NCBI GenBank assembly: GCA_902626385.1
Contig: CACOEZ010000002.1
Span: 124,001-188,000 of the forward strand
Origin: an uncultured SAR86 cluster bacterium
GTDB lineage: Bacteria; Pseudomonadota; Gammaproteobacteria; Magnimaribacterales; D2472
DNA: 64,000 nt
Reading direction: 5' to 3'
The translations under genes and the position numbers were made by a program. Numbering within the stretch: position 1 is the first letter of the stretch; every line of letters begins with the position of its first letter. This document shows, in pieces, positions 9,337 to 18,894 of this stretch. Under the pieces are notes generated by a model that saw only the letters and a program-made list of their open reading frames with translations, was not told the DNA's origin and did no database searches.

Positions 9337-11243
9337 AATTAATATATACGGATTTAATAAACCTTTTGTCTAAAAAACCCTCAAAAGAATTGCTTTCAGA
9401 AAAGCTTTTTCAACTTGGTCATGAGCATGAAATTCATGCTGATATATTTGATATGGAATTAACACCTAATAGAGGAGATTGCTTGTCTCTTTTGGGACTG
9501 TCAAGAGATCTAAATATTTTTTTTGGCAAATCTGAGCCTATAGATATATTTAAAGATAACATTGAAGAACTTGAAATTGATTTTGAAAACCGCTCTCCAT
9601 CAGACTGTCCTCAGATTTCTTTTTTGGAAATCGAGATTGATGAGACAACAGATAGTTATAAACCCTACATAGAGAACTACTTTAATAAATTAGGTAATAA
9701 AAAAACGAATATATTTACTGATATATCAAACTTTGTTTCATATGAGTTAGGTCAGCCAACACATTGTTTTGATAGAGAAACCATAAAAAATAAGTTAATT
9801 TTTGAAAATAAAGAATGTAACAACACTTTTAAAACATTATTAGGTTCTGAAGTTATCTTAAAAGATAGCAACTGTGTATTTACAATTGACGGAGAGATAA
9901 TAAGTCTTGCTGGTGTTATGGGTGGTGCATCAACTGCATGTTCAACCAAAACTAGAAAGGTATTAGTAGAGTGTGCTTACTTTAATTCAGAATCTATTAT
10001 TGGAAAATCTATAAAATATAACTTAACTTCAGATGCTGCTCATAAGTTCGAAAGAGGTGTTGATATAGGATCACAAGAGATGGTGCTAAGAAGGTTTGCA
10101 AAAATCGTTCAAGATCATGCAGAAATTAAATCTATAAAATTAAAATCATTTAGATCAGATAACTTTCAAAATATATCAATTCCAATAGATATCAACAAAG
10201 TTAACAAAATACTTGGAACTAATCTCGATGAATCTGAATATTTAGGATATTTAAAAGATCTTGGCTTTAATATTTCAAATGAAATAGAAGTACCATCTTT
10301 TAGACATGATATTAAAACGAATAATGATCTAGCTGAAGAAATTGCCAGAATTATAGGCTATGACAACTTAAAAAGCTCTCCCATAAAGCTCGGTAAAATC
10401 GATCATAACAATGAGAGCGAGGTTGAGAAGTTAGAATCATTTCTTGTTGCAAATGGCTTTACTGAAGTTATCAATTTCCCATTTAGTTCAAAAAATGAAA
10501 AGAATTCCATTAATATAATTAACCCACTTGATTCAAATAGAAATAATTTCCGAATTTCTTTAAAAGACTCTCTTGTTAAGAACCTCTTGTATAATGAAAG
10601 AAGGCAGAAAGATTCCATAAAACTTTTTGAAATCAGCGATATCTACACTAAAGAAACAGAAATACTACAACAAAAGAAACTAGGGTTAATAATTAGCGGA
10701 AGGTTCGGCAATAATTATAGAGATTTTACAAAAACGCTTGATAATAAATACCTCAATGAATTATTAAATGAACATCTTAGCGAAGATATTTTTGAAATAA
10801 TTGAGATTCCAAGAAATGAACTTGACACAAAGAGGAAAGAAAAAATTTATTATGTAGAAATTTCTTTGGAGGACATACCTAAAAATTTTTTTTCAAAACT
10901 TACCAATCACAAAAAAGATATAAATTTTGTTAGCTATAAACCGGTTTCCGAGTATCCATCTAGTATGCGAGATATCTCATTTTCTATTACCAACCCTGAA
11001 ATGCTAGAAAGTCTTCAAAAATTAATATTAGAATATAAAAATGATTTATTAAAAGAAGTTTTTATTTTTGATTATTATTTAAATGATAAAGTTGGTGAAA
11101 TTAAAATTGGCTTTAGATTTGTTTTTCAATCTAGTTTAAAAACTATTACCGATAATGAAATTAACTTTGTTATGAATAATATTATTGACTCTGCACTGAG
11201 TATTGATTCAATAAATATACCTGGCTTAATGAAAGATTTATAA
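9333..11243 (+). CDS. pheT: Phenylalanine--tRNA ligase beta subunit, short form lacking the N-terminal EMAPII/OB-fold tRNA-binding domain
   Basis: TPNRGDCLSLLGLSRDL, B3/B4 region (FVSYELGQPTHCFD, AGVMGG), B5 (RHDIKTNNDLAEEIARIIGYDNL), C-terminal FDX-ACB-like region; 636 aa. Confidence 0.93.
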   Translation: MKLIYTDLINLLSKKPSKELLSEKLFQLGHEHEIHADIFDMELTPNRGDCLSLLGLSRDLNIFFGKSEPIDIFKDNIEELEIDFENRSPSDCPQISFLEIEIDETTDSYKPYIENYFNKLGNKKTNIFTDISNFVSYELGQPTHCFDRETIKNKLIFENKECNNTFKTLLGSEVILKDSNCVFTIDGEIISLAGVMGGASTACSTKTRKVLVECAYFNSESIIGKSIKYNLTSDAAHKFERGVDIGSQEMVLRRFAKIVQDHAEIKSIKLKSFRSDNFQNISIPIDINKVNKILGTNLDESEYLGYLKDLGFNISNEIEVPSFRHDIKTNNDLAEEIARIIGYDNLKSSPIKLGKIDHNNESEVEKLESFLVANGFTEVINFPFSSKNEKNSINIINPLDSNRNNFRISLKDSLVKNLLYNERRQKDSIKLFEISDIYTKETEILQQKKLGLIISGRFGNNYRDFTKTLDNKYLNELLNEHLSEDIFEIIEIPRNELDTKRKEKIYYVEISLEDIPKNFFSKLTNHKKDINFVSYKPVSEYPSSMRDISFSITNPEMLESLQKLILEYKNDLLKEVFIFDYYLNDKVGEIKIGFRFVFQSSLKTITDNEINFVMNNIIDSALSIDSINIPGLMKDL

Positions 11244-11298
11244 AAATTAAAAATATATTGATATATAATGTTTAGCGTTATAGTTATCTTGAAATAAT

Positions 11299-13107
11299 AT
11301 GTTAAAAAAATATTCTATAGTCCTTTTTTTGTCCTTTTTTGCTCTTTCGATAATTTCTCAAGAGTTTGATAGTTCATACCTTGAGAGTTTGCCTGCTGAT
11401 ATAAAAGATGATGTTCTTGATAGAGTTGATAAAAAAGACGAGGATAAAAAGGTATATAGAAGTTCTGAATTTTCTTCAAAAATTCAAAAAGAAGAGGATC
11501 TTAAGGAGCTTAAGAAAAGAATTGAAGAAAGCTTAAAACAAATTGAGGAAAAGTTACAACAGGAAGATTCAAAAAAATCAGATGAATTCGTTTTATTTGG
11601 AAACGATTTTTTTAATACCATCCAGACCTCATTCATGCCTGTTAATGAACCAAATTTTGATTCATCTTATGTTCTAGACTATGGAGATGTAATTGAAGTT
11701 CAGCTAATTGGTAATTCGGACTCTGAAGATACTTATACCATATCTAGAGATGGTTCAATATTAATTCCAGAAATTGGTAAGGTCAATTTATCCGGCCTTA
11801 CATTTTCAGATGCATCAAACTTAATTAAAAATAAGGTAAATGATGTATTTCTTGCTACAGAAGCTCTTATATCTCTTGTAGATGTTAGAGATGTAAATGT
11901 GCTTGTGTCTGGTAATTCTTTAAACCCAGGTGTTTATACGCTGAGTGGCAATTCAAATATTTTGCATGCAGTAAGTGTTTCTGGAGGAATTAATAAATAT
12001 GGTAGCTATAGAGAAATAAATCTTGTTAGAAACAATCAAATAATAGAAACTCTAGACGTTTATGATCTTTTAATAGCTGGCAAATATAATCTTAAAAAAC
12101 GTTTGCAAACTGGTGATATTATATTTGTTGAACCATTAAAAAATATTGTCACAATTGATGGAGCAGTGAAAAGACCAGGTAAATATGAATTAAAAGAAAA
12201 TCAGAACTTAATTGATGCAATCTCATACTCAAATGGATTATCAAAAGAGGCAGATCAAAAGTATATAAACCTTCAGAGAATTCTTGACGGAAAAATAAAA
12301 TCAATACCGATCACAAACATCTCTCAGTTTGAATCCTTGCAGGTTAAAGATGGCGATCATATTTTTATAAGAAAACATTCATTTAGAAATGTTGATATAG
12401 ATGGTGCAGTTCTCAAGCCAGGAAGGTATGTCATGGTCGAAGGGGAAACTGTGGCTGATCTAATCAAAAAAGCAGGAGGCTATACGAAAAATGCATATCC
12501 TTTTGGAGCTGTGTTTGAAAATGAAAATGCATTAGAAATCAATAAGAAATCTAAAGAAATTTTATATCAAGAGTTTTTAGATAATATAATTGCCTTAAGT
12601 GAGCAGAACCCAACCGGCGATACTGATTTTGGCTCTATAATTGCTCTTACTAGAGACATTAAAAATTCAATGCCTAGTGGCAGAATAGTTATTGATCTTT
12701 CAGATGAAAATTACTCTGTGCCATTGTCAAATAATGATAAATTGTTAATACCTGAAAAAGTAAATCATATCTACATCTATGGAGAAGTTTCATCAGAAGG
12801 GACAATTGAATTCAATCGAAAACAAGATGTTGATTTTTATGTTCGTCAATCCGGAGGCTATAAAAAATATGCAGATAAAGAAGCCATTTACATCCTTCAG
12901 CCAAATGGAAACACCTTGAGATATGAAACAAAAAGAAGTTTATTTGCTTCACAACCTCTTGATATTCAAATATATCCTGGTTCTATAATATATGTACCAA
13001 GGAAGCTGGATAATTCAGCTTTTCAACGTTTATCCGCTCAAGCTTATGTATCAATTCTAGGTAATTTAGGAATTGCTCTTGCATCTCTATCTTCAATTAC
13101 TGACTAG
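11299..13107 (+). CDS. Wza-like polysaccharide export outer-membrane protein with multiple SLBB domains
   Basis: Signal peptide; LDYGDVIEVQLIGNSDSEDTYTISRDGSILIPEIGKVNLSGLT and repeated SLBB-type segments. Confidence 0.85.
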   Translation: MLKKYSIVLFLSFFALSIISQEFDSSYLESLPADIKDDVLDRVDKKDEDKKVYRSSEFSSKIQKEEDLKELKKRIEESLKQIEEKLQQEDSKKSDEFVLFGNDFFNTIQTSFMPVNEPNFDSSYVLDYGDVIEVQLIGNSDSEDTYTISRDGSILIPEIGKVNLSGLTFSDASNLIKNKVNDVFLATEALISLVDVRDVNVLVSGNSLNPGVYTLSGNSNILHAVSVSGGINKYGSYREINLVRNNQIIETLDVYDLLIAGKYNLKKRLQTGDIIFVEPLKNIVTIDGAVKRPGKYELKENQNLIDAISYSNGLSKEADQKYINLQRILDGKIKSIPITNISQFESLQVKDGDHIFIRKHSFRNVDIDGAVLKPGRYVMVEGETVADLIKKAGGYTKNAYPFGAVFENENALEINKKSKEILYQEFLDNIIALSEQNPTGDTDFGSIIALTRDIKNSMPSGRIVIDLSDENYSVPLSNNDKLLIPEKVNHIYIYGEVSSEGTIEFNRKQDVDFYVRQSGGYKKYADKEAIYILQPNGNTLRYETKRSLFASQPLDIQIYPGSIIYVPRKLDNSAFQRLSAQAYVSILGNLGIALASLSSITD

Positions 13108-13115
13108 ATTTATGC

Positions 13116-15092
13116 ATGTCAAAGTACTTGGTAAATAATTTTATTGCTAGAAAAATATTATTAGTATTTTTTGTTTTTATTTCTAACATTATTTTAAGTG
13201 ATAGCTTTGTATATAATTCTTACAATAACCATGGAGTAGTTGGCCTAATTAATACACCTAGCGCAAGGTTTTTTAATGAATCTGTGCATGGTGTGACAAT
13301 ATATGATGGTTCTCCTGATCAAAAGATAACCTTGACTTCAAATCCGTTTGACTGGATGGAGGCCTCATTTTTTTATACTAACATTCAAGGAAAACCCTAT
13401 TGTTCTCAACAATATGACCCTGTTTGTAGACAGGACTACAAAGATAAGGGCTTTAACGTTAAATTGAGATTGAAGGAGGAGGGAATACTTCCAGCAATAG
13501 CGATTGGTTTAAATGATTTTGCTGGAACTGGTTACTACAGCTCTGAATACCTTGTTGGAAGTTATGGATTTTCAAATATTGATATTCATTTTGGCCTTGG
13601 ATGGGGAACTTTAGATGGATCTAGTGAAAGTCTCAAGAACCCACTTGGCTATTTGAGTGATAATTTTTTTAATCGACCAATTGAGTTTGCAGATAGGGGT
13701 GGGCAATTTCAACCTTCAAGATATTTTTCTGGTAAAACAGCTTCACCATTTTATGGTTTTTCTTATATTTTAAATGATAAAACTATTATTAAAGCTGAGC
13801 GAGATACGACTCTAACATCAGGAAAGATGCCATATGAAATAAAAGAACACGAATATTCATTTTCTTTTGAATATATGATTAACGATAACTTTAGTGTTGG
13901 AATTGCCCATGAAAGAGGAAATTACCTCTCTTTTAAATTTTTGTATAAAAACAATCCTAAAAACGCTCAAAAATCTTACGAGTATAAGACAGCAGAGTCT
14001 AATCAAAACGATAGTAAATATGACAAATTAATTAGGAATCTAGAACAAAACGGCATAGGCGTTCAAAAAATATCAGAAACAAGCAGATCAATTGGACTAG
14101 AGTTGACTCAGTTTATTCATCCTAATTTAAATTTAGTAGAGGAAATTATTAAAGAAGCTTCAAGAGACGCAGGCATAGAAAAAAATATTAAAAAAAATAT
14201 CAAAATTGCTGATTTAAACGCAATAAATGAGATAGACAATGCTTTTCAAAGGAGCGCAAAAACAATATATGAGAGAGCCTCATCAAGTTCTGTTAACAAC
14301 TCTACACGTTTAAAGTTTAGACCATTTATTGCATCGAGAGAGGAGTTTTTTAAAGGCGCTATCCTAATAGAGAACGATACTGAATTTATTCTAAAAAAGA
14401 ATTTATTCTTTAATGTGAACCTAAAATACAGTCTTGCTAATAATTTTAGTGACTTAAAGTATCCTCCAGTCGATACTTTTCCAGCTCAAGTTAGATCAGA
14501 TGTGAAACAATATCTTAAAAGAATGGATAAAGGTATTCTTCTTGGACGGGCACAATTAGATTTTCATTTAACACCTAAAAAAAATCATCATTTAATGTTT
14601 TCTGGAGGAGTTTTTGAGGATATGTTTTCTGGAGCAGGGTTCGAGTATTTAAATTTTAAGGAAAATAATAATTATTCATTTGGTTTTGAAATGTTTAAGG
14701 TCTACAAAAGAGACTATGAATGGAGATTGGGGCATCTCGATTATGAAAATATTATATATTCAGCAAATTTTTATTATAGAAACTACGGATTAATTCCTTT
14801 TGACATGAAAATTAGTGCAGGGGAATATTTAGCAGGTGACAAAGGTTCAACCATAGAGTTTTCCAGAAGTTATAAAAGTGGTGTTCGTTTTGGTGTTTTT
14901 GCATCTTTAACAGACGTAAGCACTGCTGACTTTGGAGAAGGTTCCTTTGACAAGGGTATTTTTTTTAATATACCTATTTATGGAAACTTAATAAATTATA
15001 CATGGAGACCACTTACAAAAGACCCTGGAGCAAAGCTTATCAGAAAGAATTCATTGTATGATCTATTAGTAAAGTTAAGACCAATAGAATAA
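13116..15092 (+). CDS. YjbH-like outer-membrane exopolysaccharide protein
   Basis: NNHGVVGLINTPSARF start, long beta-rich sequence, adjacent to a Wza-like gene. Confidence 0.75.
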   Translation: MSKYLVNNFIARKILLVFFVFISNIILSDSFVYNSYNNHGVVGLINTPSARFFNESVHGVTIYDGSPDQKITLTSNPFDWMEASFFYTNIQGKPYCSQQYDPVCRQDYKDKGFNVKLRLKEEGILPAIAIGLNDFAGTGYYSSEYLVGSYGFSNIDIHFGLGWGTLDGSSESLKNPLGYLSDNFFNRPIEFADRGGQFQPSRYFSGKTASPFYGFSYILNDKTIIKAERDTTLTSGKMPYEIKEHEYSFSFEYMINDNFSVGIAHERGNYLSFKFLYKNNPKNAQKSYEYKTAESNQNDSKYDKLIRNLEQNGIGVQKISETSRSIGLELTQFIHPNLNLVEEIIKEASRDAGIEKNIKKNIKIADLNAINEIDNAFQRSAKTIYERASSSSVNNSTRLKFRPFIASREEFFKGAILIENDTEFILKKNLFFNVNLKYSLANNFSDLKYPPVDTFPAQVRSDVKQYLKRMDKGILLGRAQLDFHLTPKKNHHLMFSGGVFEDMFSGAGFEYLNFKENNNYSFGFEMFKVYKRDYEWRLGHLDYENIIYSANFYYRNYGLIPFDMKISAGEYLAGDKGSTIEFSRSYKSGVRFGVFASLTDVSTADFGEGSFDKGIFFNIPIYGNLINYTWRPLTKDPGAKLIRKNSLYDLLVKLRPIE

Positions 15093-15124
15093 AATTCAAG
15101 CTATCTATGTATTAAAATTAGACA

Positions 15125-15157
15125 TTTATTATAAAAACGTGTGTTTTTTATAATAAA
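15125..15157. terminator. AT-rich stem-loop, possible bidirectional terminator
   Basis: TTTATTATAAAAAC-gtgt-GTTTTTTATAATAAA, about 13 paired bases with a single T bulge, 33 bp after the yjbH-like stop. Confidence 0.55.
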
Positions 15158-15256
15158 GTAGTATTATAATTAATTCGCGGTGATGATTTTGCCGAATAGT
15201 TTTATGATTAGAGAGGAATCAGCTTCGTAACTTAAGAAGCAAAAACGGGAAAAATT

Positions 15257-16687
15257 ATGAGTAAATTATTAAAATTTTCATTTTCAATTTTAGCAATTTT
15301 TGCTATGAGCTATTCTCATACTTTATATGCTGAAAATGATGTTTCAGAAGTCAAATTAATTGAAATAGAGGACAGAGTTAATTCTCTTGGTGTTAAACAA
15401 CTTTTCGATCAAAGAGCAGACCTTATTTCTGAAAGGGATAGTCTAATTGAAGAAAAAGATAGTACTCAAAGTCCTAGTAGAAGCAAAGGAATAACTTCTA
15501 GACTTGCCGAAATTACCGCTGAGCTTTCAGCAATCCAAAAAGCCTTAGTGGCTCTTGTTGGAGCTGGGGCAATTGCTGCAATTACAGACGATGGTTATGA
15601 TGATAATGTTCCGCCAGTTATAACAATAATTGGATCAAATCCAGATAGCGTTGAATTAGGAACTTCATACACTGACCCGGGAGCTACTGCATTCGATGAA
15701 TTTCATGGTGACACACCGGTAAGTGTTTCAGGTTCAGTCAACACAAATGAAGTTGGTTCATATACTCTTACATACACTGCAACAGATTTAGATGGAAACA
15801 CTGCAACTGCAACAAGAACTGTTAACGTTGTTGATACTACAGCTCCTGTTGTAACCGTTACTGGAGATAATCCGGCTACTGCTGAGTTAGGGGTTGCATA
15901 TACCGACGATGGCGCTACTGCAACAGATGCTTCAGGTAGTGTGACTGTAGTAACCACTGGTACTGTTGATACAGATACTTTGGGTTCATATACTCTTACT
16001 TATACATCCACTGACGCATCAGGAAATGTCGGTACTGCAACAAGAACTGTTAACGTTGTTGATTCGACTGCACCAGTCTTCACATCCTCAGCTACATTCG
16101 TTGTAGATGAAGGAGCTACTGCAGTTGGAACAGTTACTGCTACCGACATACAGACAGTCTCTTTTTCAATATCAAATACTACCGATCTTCAAATAACTTC
16201 TGGAGGTGTACTAACATTCATCTCTCCTGCTGATTATGAAGCACAGTCCAGCAATCCAGTTGAGCTACCTTATGACGGAAGCACTTATGATATCACTGCA
16301 ACTGTTACAGCTACTGATGCAAGCTCTAATGCTGCAACACAAGAAATTACTGTAAGTATTCGTGATGTTGGCGGAATCGATGATAATACCGAAACTGGAA
16401 CCGGAACAAATACAAGTACAAGCACTGGAGAAAGCACAAGTACTGGAACAAGTACAAGTACTGGAACAAGCACAAGTACTGGAACAAGCACAAGTACTGG
16501 AACTAGCACAAGTACTGGAACTAGTACAAGTACTGGAACTAGCACAAGTACTGGAACAAGAACAAGTACTGGAACAAGAACAAGTACTGGAACAAGCACA
16601 AGTACTGGAACTAGTACAAGTACTGGAACAGGAACTGGGACAGGAACCGGAACAGGCACAAGTACCGGAACAGGCACAAGTACTTAA
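15257..16687 (+). CDS. Secreted/surface Ig-like (DUF5011/HYR-type) repeat protein with a Ser/Thr/Gly-repeat C-terminus
   Basis: Signal peptide, helical segment, two PPVITI..NPDSVELGTSYTDPGATA..GSYTLTYTATD-type domains, cadherin-like segment, then (TSTGTS)n. Confidence 0.8.
   Translation: MSKLLKFSFSILAIFAMSYSHTLYAENDVSEVKLIEIEDRVNSLGVKQLFDQRADLISERDSLIEEKDSTQSPSRSKGITSRLAEITAELSAIQKALVALVGAGAIAAITDDGYDDNVPPVITIIGSNPDSVELGTSYTDPGATAFDEFHGDTPVSVSGSVNTNEVGSYTLTYTATDLDGNTATATRTVNVVDTTAPVVTVTGDNPATAELGVAYTDDGATATDASGSVTVVTTGTVDTDTLGSYTLTYTSTDASGNVGTATRTVNVVDSTAPVFTSSATFVVDEGATAVGTVTATDIQTVSFSISNTTDLQITSGGVLTFISPADYEAQSSNPVELPYDGSTYDITATVTATDASSNAATQEITVSIRDVGGIDDNTETGTGTNTSTSTGESTSTGTSTSTGTSTSTGTSTSTGTSTSTGTSTSTGTSTSTGTRTSTGTRTSTGTSTSTGTSTSTGTGTGTGTGTGTSTGTGTST
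16436..16633 (+). repeat. In-frame tandem repeat, 18-bp unit acaagtactggaac(a/t)ag(c/t/a), about 11 copies
   Basis: Direct reading; unit encodes TSTGTS; degenerate copies on both sides. Confidence 0.95.
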
Positions 16688-16697
16688 TCTAAAAATT

Positions 16698-16973
16698 ATG
16701 AGCCTCGGCAAAAGAGATATTGAAAAAAATATCTCAAACGAGGCTCAAATTCCTTTAAAATCGTCTCAGCTTTTTTTAGAAGCATTTCTGAAATTAATAA
16801 AAGAAAAGTCTGTTGAAAAAAAAATAAAAATTTCAAACTTTGGTAGCTTTTATATTGATGAAACACCTCAAAGGATAGGAAGGAATCCTAAAACAAAAGA
16901 GGAATTTATCATATCTAAAAGATCAAAGTTGTATTTTAAGTCTTCACCGAGAGTAAAGAACTTTTTTAATTAG
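16698..16973 (+). CDS. ihfA: HU/IHF-family DNA-binding protein (IHF alpha-like)
   Basis: MSLGKRDIEKNISNEAQIPLKSSQLFLEAFLKLI...VKISNFGSF-type core and GRNPKTKEEFIISKR. The track ORF 16362..16973 extends this frame artefactually through the repeat. Confidence 0.8.
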   Translation: MSLGKRDIEKNISNEAQIPLKSSQLFLEAFLKLIKEKSVEKKIKISNFGSFYIDETPQRIGRNPKTKEEFIISKRSKLYFKSSPRVKNFFN

Positions 16974-16978
16974 TGTGT

Positions 16979-17055
16979 TGGTCGGGATGGCCGGATTTGA
17001 ACCGACGACCACTACACCCCCAGTGTAGTGCGCTACCAGACTGCGCTACATCCCG
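16979..17055 (-). tRNA. tRNA-Pro (anticodon GGG), CCA encoded
   Basis: Reverse complement CGGGATGTAGCGCAGTCTGGTAGCGCACTACACTGGGGGTGTAGTGGTCGTCGGTTCGAATCCGGCCATCCCGACCA (T-arm read from the + strand as ggatttgaaccgacgacc; small base-level differences possible); 7-bp acceptor stem, anticodon loop CTGGGGG. Confidence 0.95.
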
Positions 17056-17106
17056 AAATTAATATATAATAGTTACTCACAATTTATATAACATTTATCA
17101 TTTAAA

Positions 17107-18894
17107 ATGAAATCTTTTTTAATTTTTTTAATTAGCTTATTTTTAGTAAATTCTTTATTGGGATCATCTGATCTATCAGTTAATACATCAAGTGGAGAAG
17201 TCATTGGTTCCAAAAAGAAAAATGTAATTGTTTATGAAGATATACCATATGCAAAACCTCCCCTTGGTGAGCTTAGGTGGAAGGCGCCAAGAGAATATTT
17301 TTCAAAAGATTTAATAATACCAAAAGATAATAATTTTTGTGTTCAAAGGCCATCAAATCTAGGCGGAGTTAATGGTGAAAGTTTTTTTGTAGGTTCTGAG
17401 GATTGTTTATATCTTGATGTTTTTACTCCAAAAAAAAATGATACGAGTAAAAAAATTCCAGTTATGTTTTGGATTCATGGAGGAGGCAACACTTCAGGCT
17501 TAAAAGACCTATATGACTTTTCTAAAATGGTCAAAAAACATGATGTAATTGTAGTTAGGATTAATTATAGATTAGGACCTTTTGGTTGGTTCACGCATCC
17601 TTCAATCCAGGACCTTCAAGAAGGTATTGATAAAACATCTAACTTCGGCACATTGGATATTGTTATGGCTTTGAAATGGGTAAAAAATAACATTTCAGAA
17701 TTTGGAGGAGATCCTGAGAACGTAACAATTTTTGGTGAATCAGCTGGTGGACACAATGTTTTATCACTTCTTGTATCAAAAAAAGCTAAAGGCCTCTTTC
17801 ATAAAGCTATATCGATGTCAGGTTATACCACTTCTATCTCCAGTGAAGATGCTTTTTCTCAATCAAAAAAATCACCAACATCTAATTTTTCTTCTAATCA
17901 AGTTGTAAGCAGCCTGATTAAAAAGTTTCATTCAAATACCTCAGATTTTGGAAATGAAATAAAAATAAGAGAAATGCTTTTAACCTTATCAACTGAACAA
18001 TTTTTTCAAGAGTATGCAAACAGGGAGCCATATGAAGAAATTCCTTTGCTAACAGCTGATGGAATTGTGATACCTAAAATCGGATTAAGGGAATCTCTAT
18101 CAAATTCAAAATATGTTAATTTAGTCCCAACAATAGCAGGGTACAATCGAGATGAGGTTAAATTATGGCTTGCAACTGCAACTTACTTCGTTGATTTGGA
18201 TTATTCTTTGATTGGTTCTGTTTTAAGAATCCCAAAAGTAAAACTTTCAAACGAGGACTCGTTTGAGGCTTTCAATTTTTATAGAAGTTCAGCATGGAAA
18301 ATTAGAGGTGTAGATTATCCTTTAATGTCTCTTGCCAAAGCTGGAAATAATAATTTGTATGCTTACAGATATGATTGGGATGACCATAGGAGATTAGTTG
18401 TTGCAGATTTTCAAAAGCTGATAGGAGCTGCTCACGCCACTGAAATTCCTTTACTAGCTGGAAACACAGATTTAGTAGGAGGCTACCCATTGTCAGATTT
18501 AATTTATCCACCTAGTTTTTCAAAGAGATTTACTTCAAAAAACATGATGAGATTTTGGACAAATTTTGCAAAAAATGGTGTGCCTGGAGATTCTACAAAT
18601 TCAATTAGTTGGGATCCATACAAAATAAGTGATCAACAATCAAACTATATGATTCTTGACAAGAAAAATAATTTAAAGATGATTAGTGATTCAATATCTT
18701 TTGAATCACTAACAAAAAAATTGGTGAACGATAACAGATTAAATAATCTTGAAAAATGTGTTGTTCTACTTCAAATGTTTACATTTGTTGGCGATGATTT
18801 ATATGATGAATACATTAAAGATTATCCAATAGAATGTTTAAGAGAAGATTCAGAAAAATTCCTTATTGAAAACGCAAGCTATATAGAATATTAA
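17107..18894 (+). CDS. Carboxylesterase type B family protein
   Basis: VIVYEDIPYAKPPLGELRWKAP, SEDCLYLDVFTP, FGGDPENVTIFGESAGGHNV. Confidence 0.9.
   Translation: MKSFLIFLISLFLVNSLLGSSDLSVNTSSGEVIGSKKKNVIVYEDIPYAKPPLGELRWKAPREYFSKDLIIPKDNNFCVQRPSNLGGVNGESFFVGSEDCLYLDVFTPKKNDTSKKIPVMFWIHGGGNTSGLKDLYDFSKMVKKHDVIVVRINYRLGPFGWFTHPSIQDLQEGIDKTSNFGTLDIVMALKWVKNNISEFGGDPENVTIFGESAGGHNVLSLLVSKKAKGLFHKAISMSGYTTSISSEDAFSQSKKSPTSNFSSNQVVSSLIKKFHSNTSDFGNEIKIREMLLTLSTEQFFQEYANREPYEEIPLLTADGIVIPKIGLRESLSNSKYVNLVPTIAGYNRDEVKLWLATATYFVDLDYSLIGSVLRIPKVKLSNEDSFEAFNFYRSSAWKIRGVDYPLMSLAKAGNNNLYAYRYDWDDHRRLVVADFQKLIGAAHATEIPLLAGNTDLVGGYPLSDLIYPPSFSKRFTSKNMMRFWTNFAKNGVPGDSTNSISWDPYKISDQQSNYMILDKKNNLKMISDSISFESLTKKLVNDNRLNNLEKCVVLLQMFTFVGDDLYDEYIKDYPIECLREDSEKFLIENASYIEY

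Noticed and set aside
16436-16633. Possible CRISPR or integron-like array
   Set aside because: Contiguous 18-bp units without unique spacers, in frame within a coding sequence.
16362-16697. N-terminal extension of the 203-aa track ORF (QVLEQAQVLE... repeats) fused to the HU/IHF gene
   Set aside because: It is an out-of-frame reading of the STG-repeat DNA; the HU/IHF protein has its own ATG at 16698.
16265-16711. Minus-strand repeat ORFs of 148 aa and 130 aa (CACSSTCS.., VLVPVLVLVPV..)
   Set aside because: Shadow ORFs created by an 18-bp tandem repeat with no stops in several frames; the + strand frame has a signal peptide and recognisable domains.
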